Positions 33,598-42,691 of a stretch of DNA of 64,000 nucleotides are shown one piece after another. Location of the stretch: the NCBI RefSeq assembly GCF_020866905.1, contig NZ_JAIVCC010000013.1, positions 186,001-250,000 on the forward strand. Reading direction: 5' to 3'. Under the pieces are notes generated by a model. The model did no database searches. It was not told the DNA's origin and was given only the letters and a program-made list of their open reading frames with translations. Every line of letters starts with the position of its first letter. Within the stretch, counting starts at the first letter, position 1. Origin of the DNA: Salinimicrobium sediminilitoris (GTDB lineage Bacteria; Bacteroidota; Bacteroidia; Flavobacteriales; Flavobacteriaceae). A program made the position numbers and the translations under genes.

Positions 33598-34029
33598 TTA
33601 GTCTAATTTTCTAAAATTCCCCTGTGCATCAAATTCTACTTCAATACCACTTGCAAGTTCCACTTCCTGTTCCTTATCTTGTTTCTCCCATCCAATCACC
33701 TGTGCGTCTGCATGGTTGGCCTGTAAATAAGAAGCTACTTTTGCAGGTAAAACAGTCATAGGCAGCGCCTCTCTATTTTGGCTGTCGATCTCAATGATAT
33801 TTCCATTCTCATCAAAATCCAGCTCAATTCCATTCGCTAACTTTACTTCGTATTTCTCATCTTCCCAGATCTTCCAGTTGCTGTTCTCCTCTACTCCTGC
33901 TACAGAGACTGAAGAGAAGTGTTGCTTAATAAAATTCTGGGCTGTTCCCGGTAAGTTTCCGGTACTTGTCTGTGCAAACATACCCATAGAGAACAATGCA
34001 ATAAATGCTGATACAATTTCTTTTTTCAT
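33598..34029 (-). CDS. PepSY-like domain secreted protein
   Basis: A 143-residue protein with a signal peptide (M-K-K-E-I-V-S-A-F-I-A-L-F-S-M-G-M-F-A-Q). It has two PepSY-like repeats, each with the pattern Y-E-V-K-L-A-N-G-I-E-L-D-F-D-E-N-G or V-E-L-A-S-G-I-E-V-E-F-D-A-Q-G. Secreted PepSY-like proteins are thought to inhibit proteases or sense the envelope. It is transcribed divergently from an OmpR-type two-component operon, with 112 bp between the starts, and a second PepSY-like gene follows that operon at 36129. That suggests control by this system. Confidence 0.82.
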   Translation of the reverse strand: MKKEIVSAFIALFSMGMFAQTSTGNLPGTAQNFIKQHFSSVSVAGVEENSNWKIWEDEKYEVKLANGIELDFDENGNIIEIDSQNREALPMTVLPAKVASYLQANHADAQVIGWEKQDKEQEVELASGIEVEFDAQGNFRKLD

Positions 34030-34141
34030 AACTTGTTATTTTAAATTCTATGCGAAGTAAGGCGCCAAAACTGGAAGAAATTAGGAATAGATCTCAGCAG
34101 GAATCCTAAATGTTTCCCAAATTCAATTCTACTTTCGAATC

Positions 34142-34819
34142 ATGAAGATCCTGATTATTGAAGACGAGAAAGATATGAGGCAAAATATGCAGACCACCCT
34201 GGAAAAGGAAAACTTCCTGGTGGAACCTGTAGCTACATATAAAGAAGCTATTTCCAAAATTGGAGTTTATGATTATGACTGTATCCTGCTGGACATAACA
34301 CTTCCAGACGGTAACGGACTTGAAATTCTAAAAACCCTAAAAGAGAAAGGCTACAGCGATTCGGTCATTATCGTTTCGGCTAAAGATTCGATAGATGATA
34401 AGGTCGAAGGCCTGGAACTTGGCGCCGATGATTATCTCCCCAAGCCATTCCACATGGCCGAGCTAAATGCCCGGGTAAAAGCCGTTCTTCGCAGACGAAA
34501 ATTTGAAGGGAACAATTTACTGGAGGTAGCCAACGTGAAAATAAACATCGATAGCCATACAGTCACCGTAAATGATAAGGACCTTGAGCTAAACCGTAAA
34601 GAATTTGATGTGCTTTTTTACCTGTGCACCAATCAAAACCGTTTGGTGAGTAAATCTGCGCTGGCAGAACATGTGTGGGGAGATTATATTGACCAGACAG
34701 ATAATTTTGACTTTATATATTCCCAGATCAAAAACCTGAGAAAAAAACTTTCCGATACCGGGGCAGAACCGGAAATAAAAGCTGTCTATGGAATAGGTTA
34801 TAAGCTCCTCGTTCCATGA
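34142..34819 (+). CDS. OmpR-family response regulator
   Basis: A 225-residue regulator. The receiver domain has acidic residues E-D-E at 7-9, the phospho-acceptor Asp51 in I-L-L-D-I-T-L-P-D-G, and the Lys in D-D-Y-L-P-K-P-F. The C-terminal winged helix (about 130-222) has L-N-R-K-E-F-D-V-L-F-Y-L and A-V-Y-G-I-G-Y-K-L. Its stop overlaps the kinase ATG by 4 bp. PepSY-like genes on both sides resemble the CusR/PhoP-type two-component arrangements common in Flavobacteria. Confidence 0.92.
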   Translation: MKILIIEDEKDMRQNMQTTLEKENFLVEPVATYKEAISKIGVYDYDCILLDITLPDGNGLEILKTLKEKGYSDSVIIVSAKDSIDDKVEGLELGADDYLPKPFHMAELNARVKAVLRRRKFEGNNLLEVANVKINIDSHTVTVNDKDLELNRKEFDVLFYLCTNQNRLVSKSALAEHVWGDYIDQTDNFDFIYSQIKNLRKKLSDTGAEPEIKAVYGIGYKLLVP

Positions 34820-36075
34820 AACTCCTCAATTATACTACTACCTATTTTGCTGTGATCCTGTTTTTTTTGCTGGCACTCTGGGCGCTCATCTTTTATTTCG
34901 AGATCCTGGATGAGATCTATGACAGTATGGATGACGGCCTGGACAACCAGAAGATGCTGGTGATTAGAAAGGCCAGGCAGGATCCATCGGTGCTTGAAAA
35001 AAGCGCTTTTGAGGATGGAAATTATATCATTTCCCCCACAACTCCTCAAATAGGCCGTGACTTTACAGATGCTTATCGCGACTCGCTCATGTACATGGAA
35101 AACGAAGATGAATACGAGCCGATACGCCTTATAGAAAGTGTTTTCCAGCAGGACGGCTCCTTTTACAAAATAAAGGTAATAACCTCTATGGTGGAAGAGG
35201 ATGATCTTCGCAAGGAATTGTTCTTTTCCCTCCTGTGGCTCTACATTGGCTTGATCCTGACTATTGTTTTGCTTAACAGTTACTTTCAGAAAAAGACCTG
35301 GCAACCTTTCTATAAACTCCTTCGACGCCTGGAAAACTTCAGTATTGAAAGAGACCGGGCGATCAAATATGAGGAAACAAAAATAGATGAGTTCCGGCTT
35401 CTGAATGAGCGGGTAGACAGCCTGCTGAAGAAATCTGTTGAAAGCTACAATAGTCAGAAAGAATTCATAGAAAATGCGTCGCATGAGTTGCAAACTCCCC
35501 TGGCCATAAGCATCAATAAGCTGGAGCTAATGGCCGAAAATGCCGAATTATCACAGGAACAAATGAAAGAACTGGGAACGGTTCTTCAAAGCCTGGAAAG
35601 ACTTACCCGGCTTAACAGGTCCCTGTTATTGCTCTCAAGGATCGAGAACAGGCAATTTGCAGAAGAAGAAAAGATCAACTGGAATAGCCTTGTCAAACAG
35701 ATCATTGCAGAATTTCAGGATTTTGCGGCCCATCGGGAGGTGAAAATAGTTCTTACTGAAGAACACAACATGGAAAATCACGGAAGTAAAGATCTCGCCG
35801 GCATGCTTATTTCAAACCTGCTCAAAAATGCCATTTTTCACACCCCTTCGGGCACTGTTGTCAAGCTGATCATTTCCTCAAAGTCAATAAAATTTGAAAA
35901 TCCCGGAAAGGCCGCCCTCGAAAAAAATAAGATCTTCAGCAGGTTTAAAGGAGCCGAAAAAGCAGATTCTACAGGTCTTGGCCTCGCAATTTCTAAAGCC
36001 ATTGCCATAAAAATGGACCTGGACCTCACCTATACTTTTCACGATCAAACCCACATCTTCACAATAGACTTTTAA
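34816..36075 (+). CDS. Membrane sensor histidine kinase
   Basis: A 419-residue kinase with two membrane helices (about 7-28 and 135-157) framing a periplasmic loop of about 105 residues with no recognised domain. The HisKA domain holds F-I-E-N-A-S-H-E-L-Q-T-P-L-A with the phospho-His at about 223. The ATPase has the N-box L-L-K-N-A-I-F-H-T-P and G-L-G-L-A-I-S-K-A. The gene starts within the regulator stop (ATGA), so the two proteins are made together. The stimulus is unknown; envelope stress is suggested by the flanking secreted PepSY-like proteins. Confidence 0.9.
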   Translation: MKLLNYTTTYFAVILFFLLALWALIFYFEILDEIYDSMDDGLDNQKMLVIRKARQDPSVLEKSAFEDGNYIISPTTPQIGRDFTDAYRDSLMYMENEDEYEPIRLIESVFQQDGSFYKIKVITSMVEEDDLRKELFFSLLWLYIGLILTIVLLNSYFQKKTWQPFYKLLRRLENFSIERDRAIKYEETKIDEFRLLNERVDSLLKKSVESYNSQKEFIENASHELQTPLAISINKLELMAENAELSQEQMKELGTVLQSLERLTRLNRSLLLLSRIENRQFAEEEKINWNSLVKQIIAEFQDFAAHREVKIVLTEEHNMENHGSKDLAGMLISNLLKNAIFHTPSGTVVKLIISSKSIKFENPGKAALEKNKIFSRFKGAEKADSTGLGLAISKAIAIKMDLDLTYTFHDQTHIFTIDF

Positions 36076-36128
36076 AGTTCCCAAATCTTTCCAGTTTCCT
36101 TTCCCATTTTAGCAGGAAAGAAAATAAA

Positions 36129-36575
36129 GTGAAGTGTGGACATCTCTTATTAATTCTACTAAGCAGCTTGTTGTTGTCCTGCGACGACGATGATTATCCC
36201 TATGCAGAAGTACCCTCTGTTGTGCTGAATGAATTCTGGGCCGAATATCCTAAAGCCACCGATGCTGAATTCAACCAGGTTGGAGAAACCTATGAAGTAG
36301 AATTTGAAATTGGAGATAATGACCAAAAAGCCCTTTTTGATTCTTCCGGAGGCATACTGAAGAGAAAGTGGGAAATACCCTGGTCTGCCCTGCCTCCTGC
36401 AGTACAGGAGACGCTTCAGCAGAAATATGGCGAAAAAAACATTAAAGATCCTGAGGTAGTGAGAACAGGGAAAGAAACTTACTACCAGGCAGAAGTCAGT
36501 CGGTTTTTTTCAAATGAAAAGGTGGTTCTGAATGAAGCAGGAAAAACCGACACCACATTGATTTACTGGAAATAA
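36129..36575 (+). CDS. PepSY-like lipoprotein
   Basis: A 148-residue lipoprotein starting at GTG; no ATG is available upstream of the signal. The signal ends L-L-L-S-C followed by an Asp run, which argues for surface or outer-membrane sorting. The mature part carries one PepSY-like repeat (Y-E-V-E-F-E-I-G-D-N-D-Q-K-A-L-F-D-S-S-G-G) and Y-Y-Q-A-E-V-S. It follows the two-component kinase by 53 bp and is probably in the same operon; the SdiA-regulated protein gene follows 7 bp later. Confidence 0.75.
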   Translation: MKCGHLLLILLSSLLLSCDDDDYPYAEVPSVVLNEFWAEYPKATDAEFNQVGETYEVEFEIGDNDQKALFDSSGGILKRKWEIPWSALPPAVQETLQQKYGEKNIKDPEVVRTGKETYYQAEVSRFFSNEKVVLNEAGKTDTTLIYWK

Positions 36576-36582
36576 AAAAGTT

Positions 36583-37434
36583 ATGAAAAAGATCATTTTT
36601 GGAATAGTAGTTTTAATCGTGGGGGTGCTGACCTTTTTCTCCTTTAAAGAAAAGCCTTCAGAAAATTTAGACAAAAACCTGAATTATGAGATCCTTCAAA
36701 AATGGGATTTACCCGATGTTCTTGATGAAGTATCGGGGATTGCATGGCTTGGAAAAGATCGCATTGCCTGTATCCAGGATGAGGATGGGATAATTTACAT
36801 TTTTAATCTCCAAACTTCCAAAATAGAGAATGAAATAGAATTCGGCGATGGCGGAGATTATGAAGGAATAGCCGTAATAGAAGATGATGCATATGTTCTG
36901 CGGAGCGACGGAGTTATTTTCGAAGTAATAGATTTTGAGAGCACAAACCCGCAGGTCACCAAGAAAGTTACTAAAGCTAATGCCCTGCCCGGGATCAACT
37001 TCGAAGGTCTTTGTGCCGACCCCGTAAATAATCGGCTCCTGCTGGCTGTAAAAGAGCGTAAAAATTCTCAACACGAAAAAGAGATCTATGCTTTTGACCT
37101 CAACAAAAAAGATTCAGGTGAAAAGCCCGAGTTTAAAGTCAGTCTTTCCGATCCTCTTTTTGACCGGGTAGATGGAAAACTAAAGAATAAATTTTCGCCG
37201 GGAGAATTAAATATCCACCCACATAGTGGTGAGCTATACATTCTTGACGGCACCAGGCCTAAACTTTTAATTGTCGAAAAAGGTGGAACGCTAAAGGAAT
37301 TGTACATTTTTAGTTCCAAAGATTTTGCAAACCCCGAGGGATTGACCTTTAATTCTGAAGGAGATCTATTCATTTCCAATGAAGCGGAAGAAGGTCCCGC
37401 CAATATTCTTAGAGTCTCTCTCAACAGGAAATAA
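36583..37434 (+). CDS. SdiA-regulated / phytase-like propeller protein
   Basis: A 283-residue protein with an N-terminal membrane anchor or signal (I-I-F-G-I-V-V-L-I-V-G-V-L-T-F-F). It then has propeller-like repeats with V-S-G-I-A-W, Y-E-G-I-A-V-I-E-D-D-A-Y-V, N-F-E-G-L-C-A-D and F-A-N-P-E-G-L-T-F. These match the SdiA-regulated family of Gram-negative bacteria, whose function is not established. It follows the PepSY-like lipoprotein by 7 bp. Confidence 0.78.
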   Translation: MKKIIFGIVVLIVGVLTFFSFKEKPSENLDKNLNYEILQKWDLPDVLDEVSGIAWLGKDRIACIQDEDGIIYIFNLQTSKIENEIEFGDGGDYEGIAVIEDDAYVLRSDGVIFEVIDFESTNPQVTKKVTKANALPGINFEGLCADPVNNRLLLAVKERKNSQHEKEIYAFDLNKKDSGEKPEFKVSLSDPLFDRVDGKLKNKFSPGELNIHPHSGELYILDGTRPKLLIVEKGGTLKELYIFSSKDFANPEGLTFNSEGDLFISNEAEEGPANILRVSLNRK

Positions 37435-37513
37435 ACAAAAATTAATCAGAAAAAAATCCTGCAGGTAGAAACTGTAGCATTTTCTTATTCAGATAGTAAA
37501 ATCATAAATTAGA

Positions 37514-38233
37514 ATGGAAAATAATTCTATTGAAACAGCTTCGGTAAAGCAAAGTAAGCTCCCTCTTTACATTTCAGCGTTAATTGTTGTCTCCCTGGTG
37601 CTCGCCTATTTTTTTATTCCGGGGGTTCAGGATTTTCTCACGGAAGCCTGGAATGTCCTCACTAGCGATGATAACGAAAGAATTGAAGCCTGGGTTGGAA
37701 ACTTTGGATGGTTTGGTCCCGTGGTACTTGTTCTGGCCATGATCCTGCAAATGTTCCTTCTTGTCATTCCCACAATTGCACTCATGGTAGTTTCGGTACT
37801 GGCATACGGACCAGTCTTTGGAAGTATTATAATTCTTGTGGCTGTATTTTCGGCCTCTTCTGTAGGTTACTTTATCGGAAGGTATTTTGGACCTTTGATC
37901 GTAGAAAAACTCATAGGTCACAAAAACGAAAAGAAAATTGGAGATTTTATTGATGACTATGGATTTTGGGCAGTTATTGTCACCCGGCTAAATCCATTTC
38001 TTTCAAACGACGCCATTAGCTTTGTAGCCGGCATCCTTAAAATGGGTTATTGGAAATTTGTTGCCGCCACCTTAGCAGGTATTGCCCCCCTCACACTTTT
38101 TATTGCAGTGATAGGAGAAAGTACAGATGGCCTTAAAACCGGGTTGTTATGGGGATCAATTGTAAGCCTCATCTTGTTTGGGCTCTATGTATATTGGGAC
38201 AAAAGAAAAAGAACATCAAACAGCACAGCTTAA
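37514..38233 (+). CDS. TVP38/TMEM64 (DedA-like) membrane protein
   Basis: A 239-residue multi-pass protein. The core G-Y-F-I-G-R-Y-F-G, I-V-T-R-L-N-P-F-L-S-N-D and G-I-L-K-M-G-Y-W-K-F-V-A-A-T-L-A-G are diagnostic of the SNARE-associated/VTT domain family. These proteins move phospholipids or precursors between membrane leaflets and support envelope integrity. The gene ends 11 bp before the DUF2490 gene, with which it is probably co-transcribed. Confidence 0.85.
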   Translation: MENNSIETASVKQSKLPLYISALIVVSLVLAYFFIPGVQDFLTEAWNVLTSDDNERIEAWVGNFGWFGPVVLVLAMILQMFLLVIPTIALMVVSVLAYGPVFGSIIILVAVFSASSVGYFIGRYFGPLIVEKLIGHKNEKKIGDFIDDYGFWAVIVTRLNPFLSNDAISFVAGILKMGYWKFVAATLAGIAPLTLFIAVIGESTDGLKTGLLWGSIVSLILFGLYVYWDKRKRTSNSTA

Positions 38234-38244
38234 ATCAGGGACTT

Positions 38245-38931
38245 ATGGCATCTTTTTTCAGGCAGAAAATTATATTTCTAATGCTCCTCAGCATGATGAG
38301 TATAAACCAGGCTTTTTCTCAAAATCCACAATCTTACTTTTACGATCACGAATTCGAAGTTTCTCTGCCTGTAAATACCGGGTGGTCCATGGATATTAGT
38401 GCAGGATACAGGGGGTTACTACAGGAGAGACTGGAAGGACGAAAAGTTTCCGGTTCCCGCAATGAACATCTGGAATTTAACCACTTCACCAATTACCGGG
38501 AGCGCAAGTCACTCGTATTAAGTCTTGGACTGAGGTATCGTTTTAAAGAACTTTTTGACTCTTCTGAAGTAGATGAATTCCGAATTATGGAACAGGTAAA
38601 GATCGATCCCGTCAATTCTTATCTGCCCCTTTCGCACAGGTTTCGGCTGGAACAAAGGTTTAGAGAACATTTGACTCACCGACTAAGATATGAATTGGCA
38701 TCTTCCTTTGCCATGAGCGAAGCTTTTTCCCTGGGTATATCCACAGAAGCTTTATATGCCGTTTCTGCCCATCAAAAACCTGAAGCTGAGCAAAGATTTT
38801 CGCTGGGTGTTGAAAACAGTACTTTTAAGGATCTTGAACTTGGTTTTTCCTTCGAATACAGGATGGAAAATTATGCTGTTGACCTCGCCCATGAATTTTT
38901 TATTATGACGGGAGTGTCTCTTTCGTTATAG
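38245..38931 (+). CDS. DUF2490 outer-membrane protein
   Basis: A 228-residue protein. ATG 38245 was chosen because it starts the signal peptide (M-A-S-F-F-R-Q-K, hydrophobic core, Q-A-F-S-Q). The mature part is rich in amphipathic strands (Y-F-Y-D-H-E-F-E-V-S-L-P-V-N, R-L-E-Q-R-F-R-E-H) that match DUF2490, a predicted small outer-membrane beta-barrel. Its role is unknown. It overlaps nothing and follows the VTT-domain gene closely. Confidence 0.78.
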   Translation: MASFFRQKIIFLMLLSMMSINQAFSQNPQSYFYDHEFEVSLPVNTGWSMDISAGYRGLLQERLEGRKVSGSRNEHLEFNHFTNYRERKSLVLSLGLRYRFKELFDSSEVDEFRIMEQVKIDPVNSYLPLSHRFRLEQRFREHLTHRLRYELASSFAMSEAFSLGISTEALYAVSAHQKPEAEQRFSLGVENSTFKDLELGFSFEYRMENYAVDLAHEFFIMTGVSLSL

Positions 38932-39087
38932 ATCATTGTAGTCATAGCGGCCATTCCAGTTAAGGAACAACCTGCCGGGTTGGAGCCAAATCTTCCCGTG
39001 GTTTAACCTTCCTTAAAGAACTTGCAACAATATTTTCTTTAATTTAACCGTAGCACAATTATTAACGGTCTAAAAAGAAGATTACAA

Positions 39088-40152
39088 ATGAATGCCGACA
39101 AAAGAACGGAAGAGGAAGAAATAAAAAAGATCCTTGAAGAAGAGAATGTAAAAAAAGCCCTTTTAGAGACCGATACCTCAAAGAAAACCTTTCCCAGTGC
39201 AAGAAGAGAAATCCTTCTTCTTGTGGGTTACACTGCCCTTATCATTGTAGTAGCTGGTCTCCTATATTTCTTGCTGGAATCGGGCAACCTGCCAGTTTCT
39301 GAAGCTTATCTCCCAATAGCCAAAAAACTCATATTAGGCTCGGTATTGATCACGACTGTACTCTTTTTGAACAGTCTTCTGCGGAAGATCTTAAAAAGAA
39401 AAATAGATGACAAGGCCAGCGCGTATAATTTTAGAAGCCTCATCAACTTTGTCAGTTTCTTTCTTATTGTTCTTATTGTCATTTCCCTGATGTTTTCAAA
39501 TTGGTATGCGACCCTGGTCTCCTTTGGGGTTATCTCGTTAATTCTGGGTTTGGCACTTCAAAACCCCCTCACCAGCCTTTTCGGGTGGGTTTATCTTCTT
39601 CTTCGGAAGCCCTATGAAGTTGGGGACAGGATAAAAATAGGAACTGTTTACGGCGATGTGATGAATGTGGGATATTTCGACACCACTTTGTGGGAGTTTC
39701 GCGGGGACTATTTATCGGGGGATCATCCCAGCGGAAGAATTATCAAATATGCCAATTCCCGTATCTTCAGTGAATATGTAGTTAATTATTCCTGGCCGCT
39801 TTTTCCTTTTATATGGAACGAAGTAAAATTTTATGTTTCCTATGACAGTGATTTTGATTTCATCTCCCTTTTAGTAACAGAGATTGCCGAAAAGCAACTG
39901 GGAGAAGCAATGATGAGAAGGGTAAAAAGACTTAAAACCATTCTTGCCGATTCTATGATCCAGGAGCTGGAAATTAAAGAGAAACCTTCAGTAATATTCA
40001 CAGCTAACAACAATACCTGGATCGAAGTAACTGTCAGATTTCTGGTTGAGCCAAAAAATTCAGGTCCCACCAAATCCTTGTTGTTTACGCACATCATGAA
40101 AGAACTGAAAAAACATCCTGAAAAGGTAATTTTCCCTAATTCAAATCAGTAA
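39088..40152 (+). CDS. MscS-family mechanosensitive ion channel
   Basis: A 354-residue protein with a charged N-terminal segment and four predicted membrane helices (about 45-70, 80-95, 120-138, 142-160). The pore helix region V-I-S-L-I-L-G-L-A-L-Q-N-P-L-T-S-L-F and the beta domain P-Y-E-V-G-D-R-I-K-I follow, both typical of MscS. It opens on membrane stretch and protects from hypo-osmotic shock. The universal stress gene lies downstream; whether they share a promoter is unclear. Confidence 0.9.
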   Translation: MNADKRTEEEEIKKILEEENVKKALLETDTSKKTFPSARREILLLVGYTALIIVVAGLLYFLLESGNLPVSEAYLPIAKKLILGSVLITTVLFLNSLLRKILKRKIDDKASAYNFRSLINFVSFFLIVLIVISLMFSNWYATLVSFGVISLILGLALQNPLTSLFGWVYLLLRKPYEVGDRIKIGTVYGDVMNVGYFDTTLWEFRGDYLSGDHPSGRIIKYANSRIFSEYVVNYSWPLFPFIWNEVKFYVSYDSDFDFISLLVTEIAEKQLGEAMMRRVKRLKTILADSMIQELEIKEKPSVIFTANNNTWIEVTVRFLVEPKNSGPTKSLLFTHIMKELKKHPEKVIFPNSNQ

Positions 40153-40268
40153 AGGTTCATTTATGATCCATCCGAATTCAATTTCTTCAGCTTTTAAAAG
40201 CGCTGAAACCAGGTAGTAATTCAGATGAATTCTACTTTCAAATATCTTATTATCAATAAACTACCAAG

Positions 40269-40284
40269 AATGACAAAAGTCATT
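40269..40284 (+). promoter_or_regulatory. FNR/CRP-like dyad upstream of usp
   Basis: AATGACAAAAGTCATT is a perfect 6-4-6 inverted repeat, 45 bp before the Usp ATG. It shares the AATGAY-N4-RTCATT pattern with the sites at 48229 and 52659. It resembles the FNR half-site spacing (TTGAT-N4-ATCAA) with a changed first base. Confidence 0.6.
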
Positions 40285-40329
40285 TCCGCATAGCCAATAA
40301 TTACATATTTTTAAGTAAAACTTCTGGCT

Positions 40330-41160
40330 ATGAAAAATGTTCTTGTACTCACAGATTTTTCTGAAACCGCAAATCTTGCTTCAGATATTGGTTTAGCGAT
40401 CGCCGGAAAACTTAAAACCGGGATAACTTTTTTGCACCTGGTTTCAACCCCGGTCGAATGGAGAAAGCTTCCTCTCGAGAAGGAGAATCTTTATCCCGAA
40501 ACCAAAGCCGCCATTGGGGACGCTAAAGATAAACTGTTCAGCCTGGAAAGAAAGGCTCACGATATGGAGGTTGAAGCCCATACTTCTTTAGTCTATGATG
40601 CAGGGATGGAAGAAATCTATGGGTATATCAACGAGAAAAATTATTGCCTGGTGTTGATTGGCACCCACGGCGAGAAAGGCAGGAATAAAACAGCCGGCAC
40701 GAATACCCTGAGGGTGCTCCACAAATCCCCGGTTCCTGTTATTGCCGTGAAATTGGGTGCTAACCCCAATGTGCCTCAAAAATGGGTAATCGTTTCCGAC
40801 TTTTTGGAGAAGTCCCGTGAAAGCTTCAACAGGATCATGGATTTGGCAAAAAAACTTGGGGCCGCTGTACAGATCCTTTATGTAAATACTCCATATTTCT
40901 TTGAAGAAACCACCGGGATCCATAAAAAATTAGAGCCTTTCACTGCCCCTTATTCTAAAATGCAGATTAAGCCGGTTATTATAAACGCCTATAATGAAGA
41001 GCGGGGAATAGATGCTTATGTGAACTCTTACGAGTGTGACCTGGTTAGCGTCATCACCCATGGCCGCAGTGGCCTGAACCCTGTTTTTAGAAGGAACATT
41101 ACCGAAAAGATCCTAAATCACCTCGACCTGCCTCTTATGAATATAAATGCCGATCTTTAA
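40330..41160 (+). CDS. Tandem universal stress protein
   Basis: A 276-residue protein with two Usp domains (about 1-140 and 150-276). The first starts M-K-N-V-L-V-L-T-D-F-S-E-T and ends with G-T-H-G-E-K-G and then P-V-P-V-I-A-V. The second has W-V-I-V-S-D-F-L-E and I-T-H-G-R-S-G-L-N. Usp proteins bind ATP and support survival in starvation, oxidative or low-oxygen stress. An FNR-like dyad directly upstream suggests regulation by a Crp/Fnr-family factor shared with the phosphoribosyltransferase and PEP-synthase units. Confidence 0.9.
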   Translation: MKNVLVLTDFSETANLASDIGLAIAGKLKTGITFLHLVSTPVEWRKLPLEKENLYPETKAAIGDAKDKLFSLERKAHDMEVEAHTSLVYDAGMEEIYGYINEKNYCLVLIGTHGEKGRNKTAGTNTLRVLHKSPVPVIAVKLGANPNVPQKWVIVSDFLEKSRESFNRIMDLAKKLGAAVQILYVNTPYFFEETTGIHKKLEPFTAPYSKMQIKPVIINAYNEERGIDAYVNSYECDLVSVITHGRSGLNPVFRRNITEKILNHLDLPLMNINADL

Positions 41161-41222
41161 AGTAAGATGCTGTCTTCCCCTCCGGTACCCGGCGTGCCTT
41201 AACGCCCGCCAAAAAGAACTTC

Positions 41223-41237
41223 AAAAATACCCTTTTT
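41223..41237 (+). repeat. Degenerate copy of dispersed dyad
   Basis: AAAAATACCCTTTTT followed by GACACC, with the same flanks as the better copies but three changes in the core. Intergenic, 60 bp after usp. Confidence 0.4.
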
Positions 41238-41355
41238 GACACCTAAGTTACGGGAAGATTTCAGGATGAATGTTCTATTGCTATTAGCAGGCTTTTAACT
41301 GCTTCTCCTTTTCCTGCCCAATTTTTTTTATCTTTTCTTCCCTAAACCCATTTAC

Positions 41356-42540
41356 ATGACTTTCGTTCAAATTGTCAGCATTTTAGGTATGATTCCCCTG
41401 TTCTCAATGAGAACCTTCCTCCCCGCCTTTCTTGCAGCACTTTTTTTAAGGTATCCACAATATTTTCCGGGAATGGGGGAAATCGTTTCCCCTGCAACAG
41501 ATTCTTTTATTACAAAGGATTGGGTTTTATACACTTTGGGAGGCTTAAGTTTATTAGAGATCGTGGGCGATAAAAGTACCGAGATAAGAAATTTTTTAAA
41601 AGATGCAGAAACCTACCTCAAGCCGCTCATATTTTTTATCATCAATCTTAATTTACTTGACGAAGCCTCTGTAGAAGTGCTTGGAGAAGTTCAATGGGCA
41701 GCCTTTGATCCCCTTTGGATCCTCTTGCTTTTTGGAACTCTCGTGGTGCATTGGCTGGCAGGACTAAGGCGGGATTTTATCAGCTTTTTAGAAGACGTAG
41801 ATGAGGATGACAATTTTTACATTAGTAAAATAAGCAGTTGGCTGGAGGACAGCCTGGTCGTCTTCGGATTTCTGCTACTCATCTGGCTCGGCTTGATAAT
41901 GGTTGCAGTTTATGCAGCGGCTATAGGCTTTTTTATTCTTCTGAAGAAAAGAACAGAACGGAAACTGGAACAGCAAAAACTCGCCTGTCCCAACTGCGGA
42001 AAAATGAACCTCCCCTTCGCTGTAAAATGCTATAACTGCAAAGCTCCGCAACCGGAGGTACACCAAATAGGTGTTTTTGGGCAGCGTAAAAAGGAATTGG
42101 TATCTAGTCTTGAAAAACACCGGCTCCACCTTGCCTCTCACCGCAAATGTCCTGACTGTGGGAACAAGTTGAAAAACACAGATTTATTTCAGCAGTGCGA
42201 TCTCTGCGGTTCCACTTTATTCGATTCTCCCACCCCAAAGGAATATATTAATTACCAGGACATAAAATTCTATAAACTCGCCGGAGTATCTTTTCTCCTG
42301 GGGTTTATTCCTATAGTTGGATTTGTAGTAAGTGCCGTACTCGCCAATGTATATCTTTTCACACCTTACCGGCGATATATCCCTAAGGGTAAATCTTTCC
42401 TCACAAAGATCTTTATAAAAATTCTCACCTTTCTGTTTTTTATCTTCGGGATAGCTCTTGGTTTTATTGCCGCTCCCGTTTACATTATCTTAAGATACTT
42501 TATCTGGAAGCAACGCTTCATTAAAAGAAGTACAACCTGA
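41356..42540 (+). CDS. Polytopic membrane protein with two zinc-ribbon motifs
   Basis: A 394-residue protein with an N-terminal group of membrane helices (about 1-200). It is followed by a soluble segment with two Cys pairs each (C-P-N-C and C-Y-N-C, then C-P-D-C and C-D-L-C), and two C-terminal helices (about 310-335 and 350-385). The N-terminus resembles DUF4126-type membrane domains, but weakly. A zinc-ribbon-like metal site is inferred from the cysteines. Function unknown; its neighbours point to a stress or envelope setting. Confidence 0.6.
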   Translation: MTFVQIVSILGMIPLFSMRTFLPAFLAALFLRYPQYFPGMGEIVSPATDSFITKDWVLYTLGGLSLLEIVGDKSTEIRNFLKDAETYLKPLIFFIINLNLLDEASVEVLGEVQWAAFDPLWILLLFGTLVVHWLAGLRRDFISFLEDVDEDDNFYISKISSWLEDSLVVFGFLLLIWLGLIMVAVYAAAIGFFILLKKRTERKLEQQKLACPNCGKMNLPFAVKCYNCKAPQPEVHQIGVFGQRKKELVSSLEKHRLHLASHRKCPDCGNKLKNTDLFQQCDLCGSTLFDSPTPKEYINYQDIKFYKLAGVSFLLGFIPIVGFVVSAVLANVYLFTPYRRYIPKGKSFLTKIFIKILTFLFFIFGIALGFIAAPVYIILRYFIWKQRFIKRSTT

Positions 42541-42621
42541 TGTTTTCATTCTTTCAGAAGGAATGGGAAAACAGCCTTTTTCTTAAGTGTAGTACCAGGT
42601 GGTAAGGCTGAAAAAGTAGAC

Positions 42622-42650
42622 TTGGGCAAATGCTCATTTTCCCGTATCTT
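42622..42650 (+). promoter_or_regulatory. Candidate promoter of the S9 peptidase gene
   Basis: TTG at 42622-42624 and TATCTT at 42645-42650 are 20 bp apart, close to the Bacteroidota layout, and lie about 40 bp before the ATG. The -7 match is partial. Confidence 0.3.
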
Positions 42651-42691
42651 AAGGTGCGAAAATCAGGTTTAACTATAATTCAATAACAGCA

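Noticed and set aside
35824-35838. A perfect AAAAATGCCATTTTT dyad followed by CACACC in the sensor kinase gene
   Set aside because: It encodes the N-box K-N-A-I-F of the ATPase domain, which protein conservation explains; I do not count it as an independent copy, although its orientation matches.
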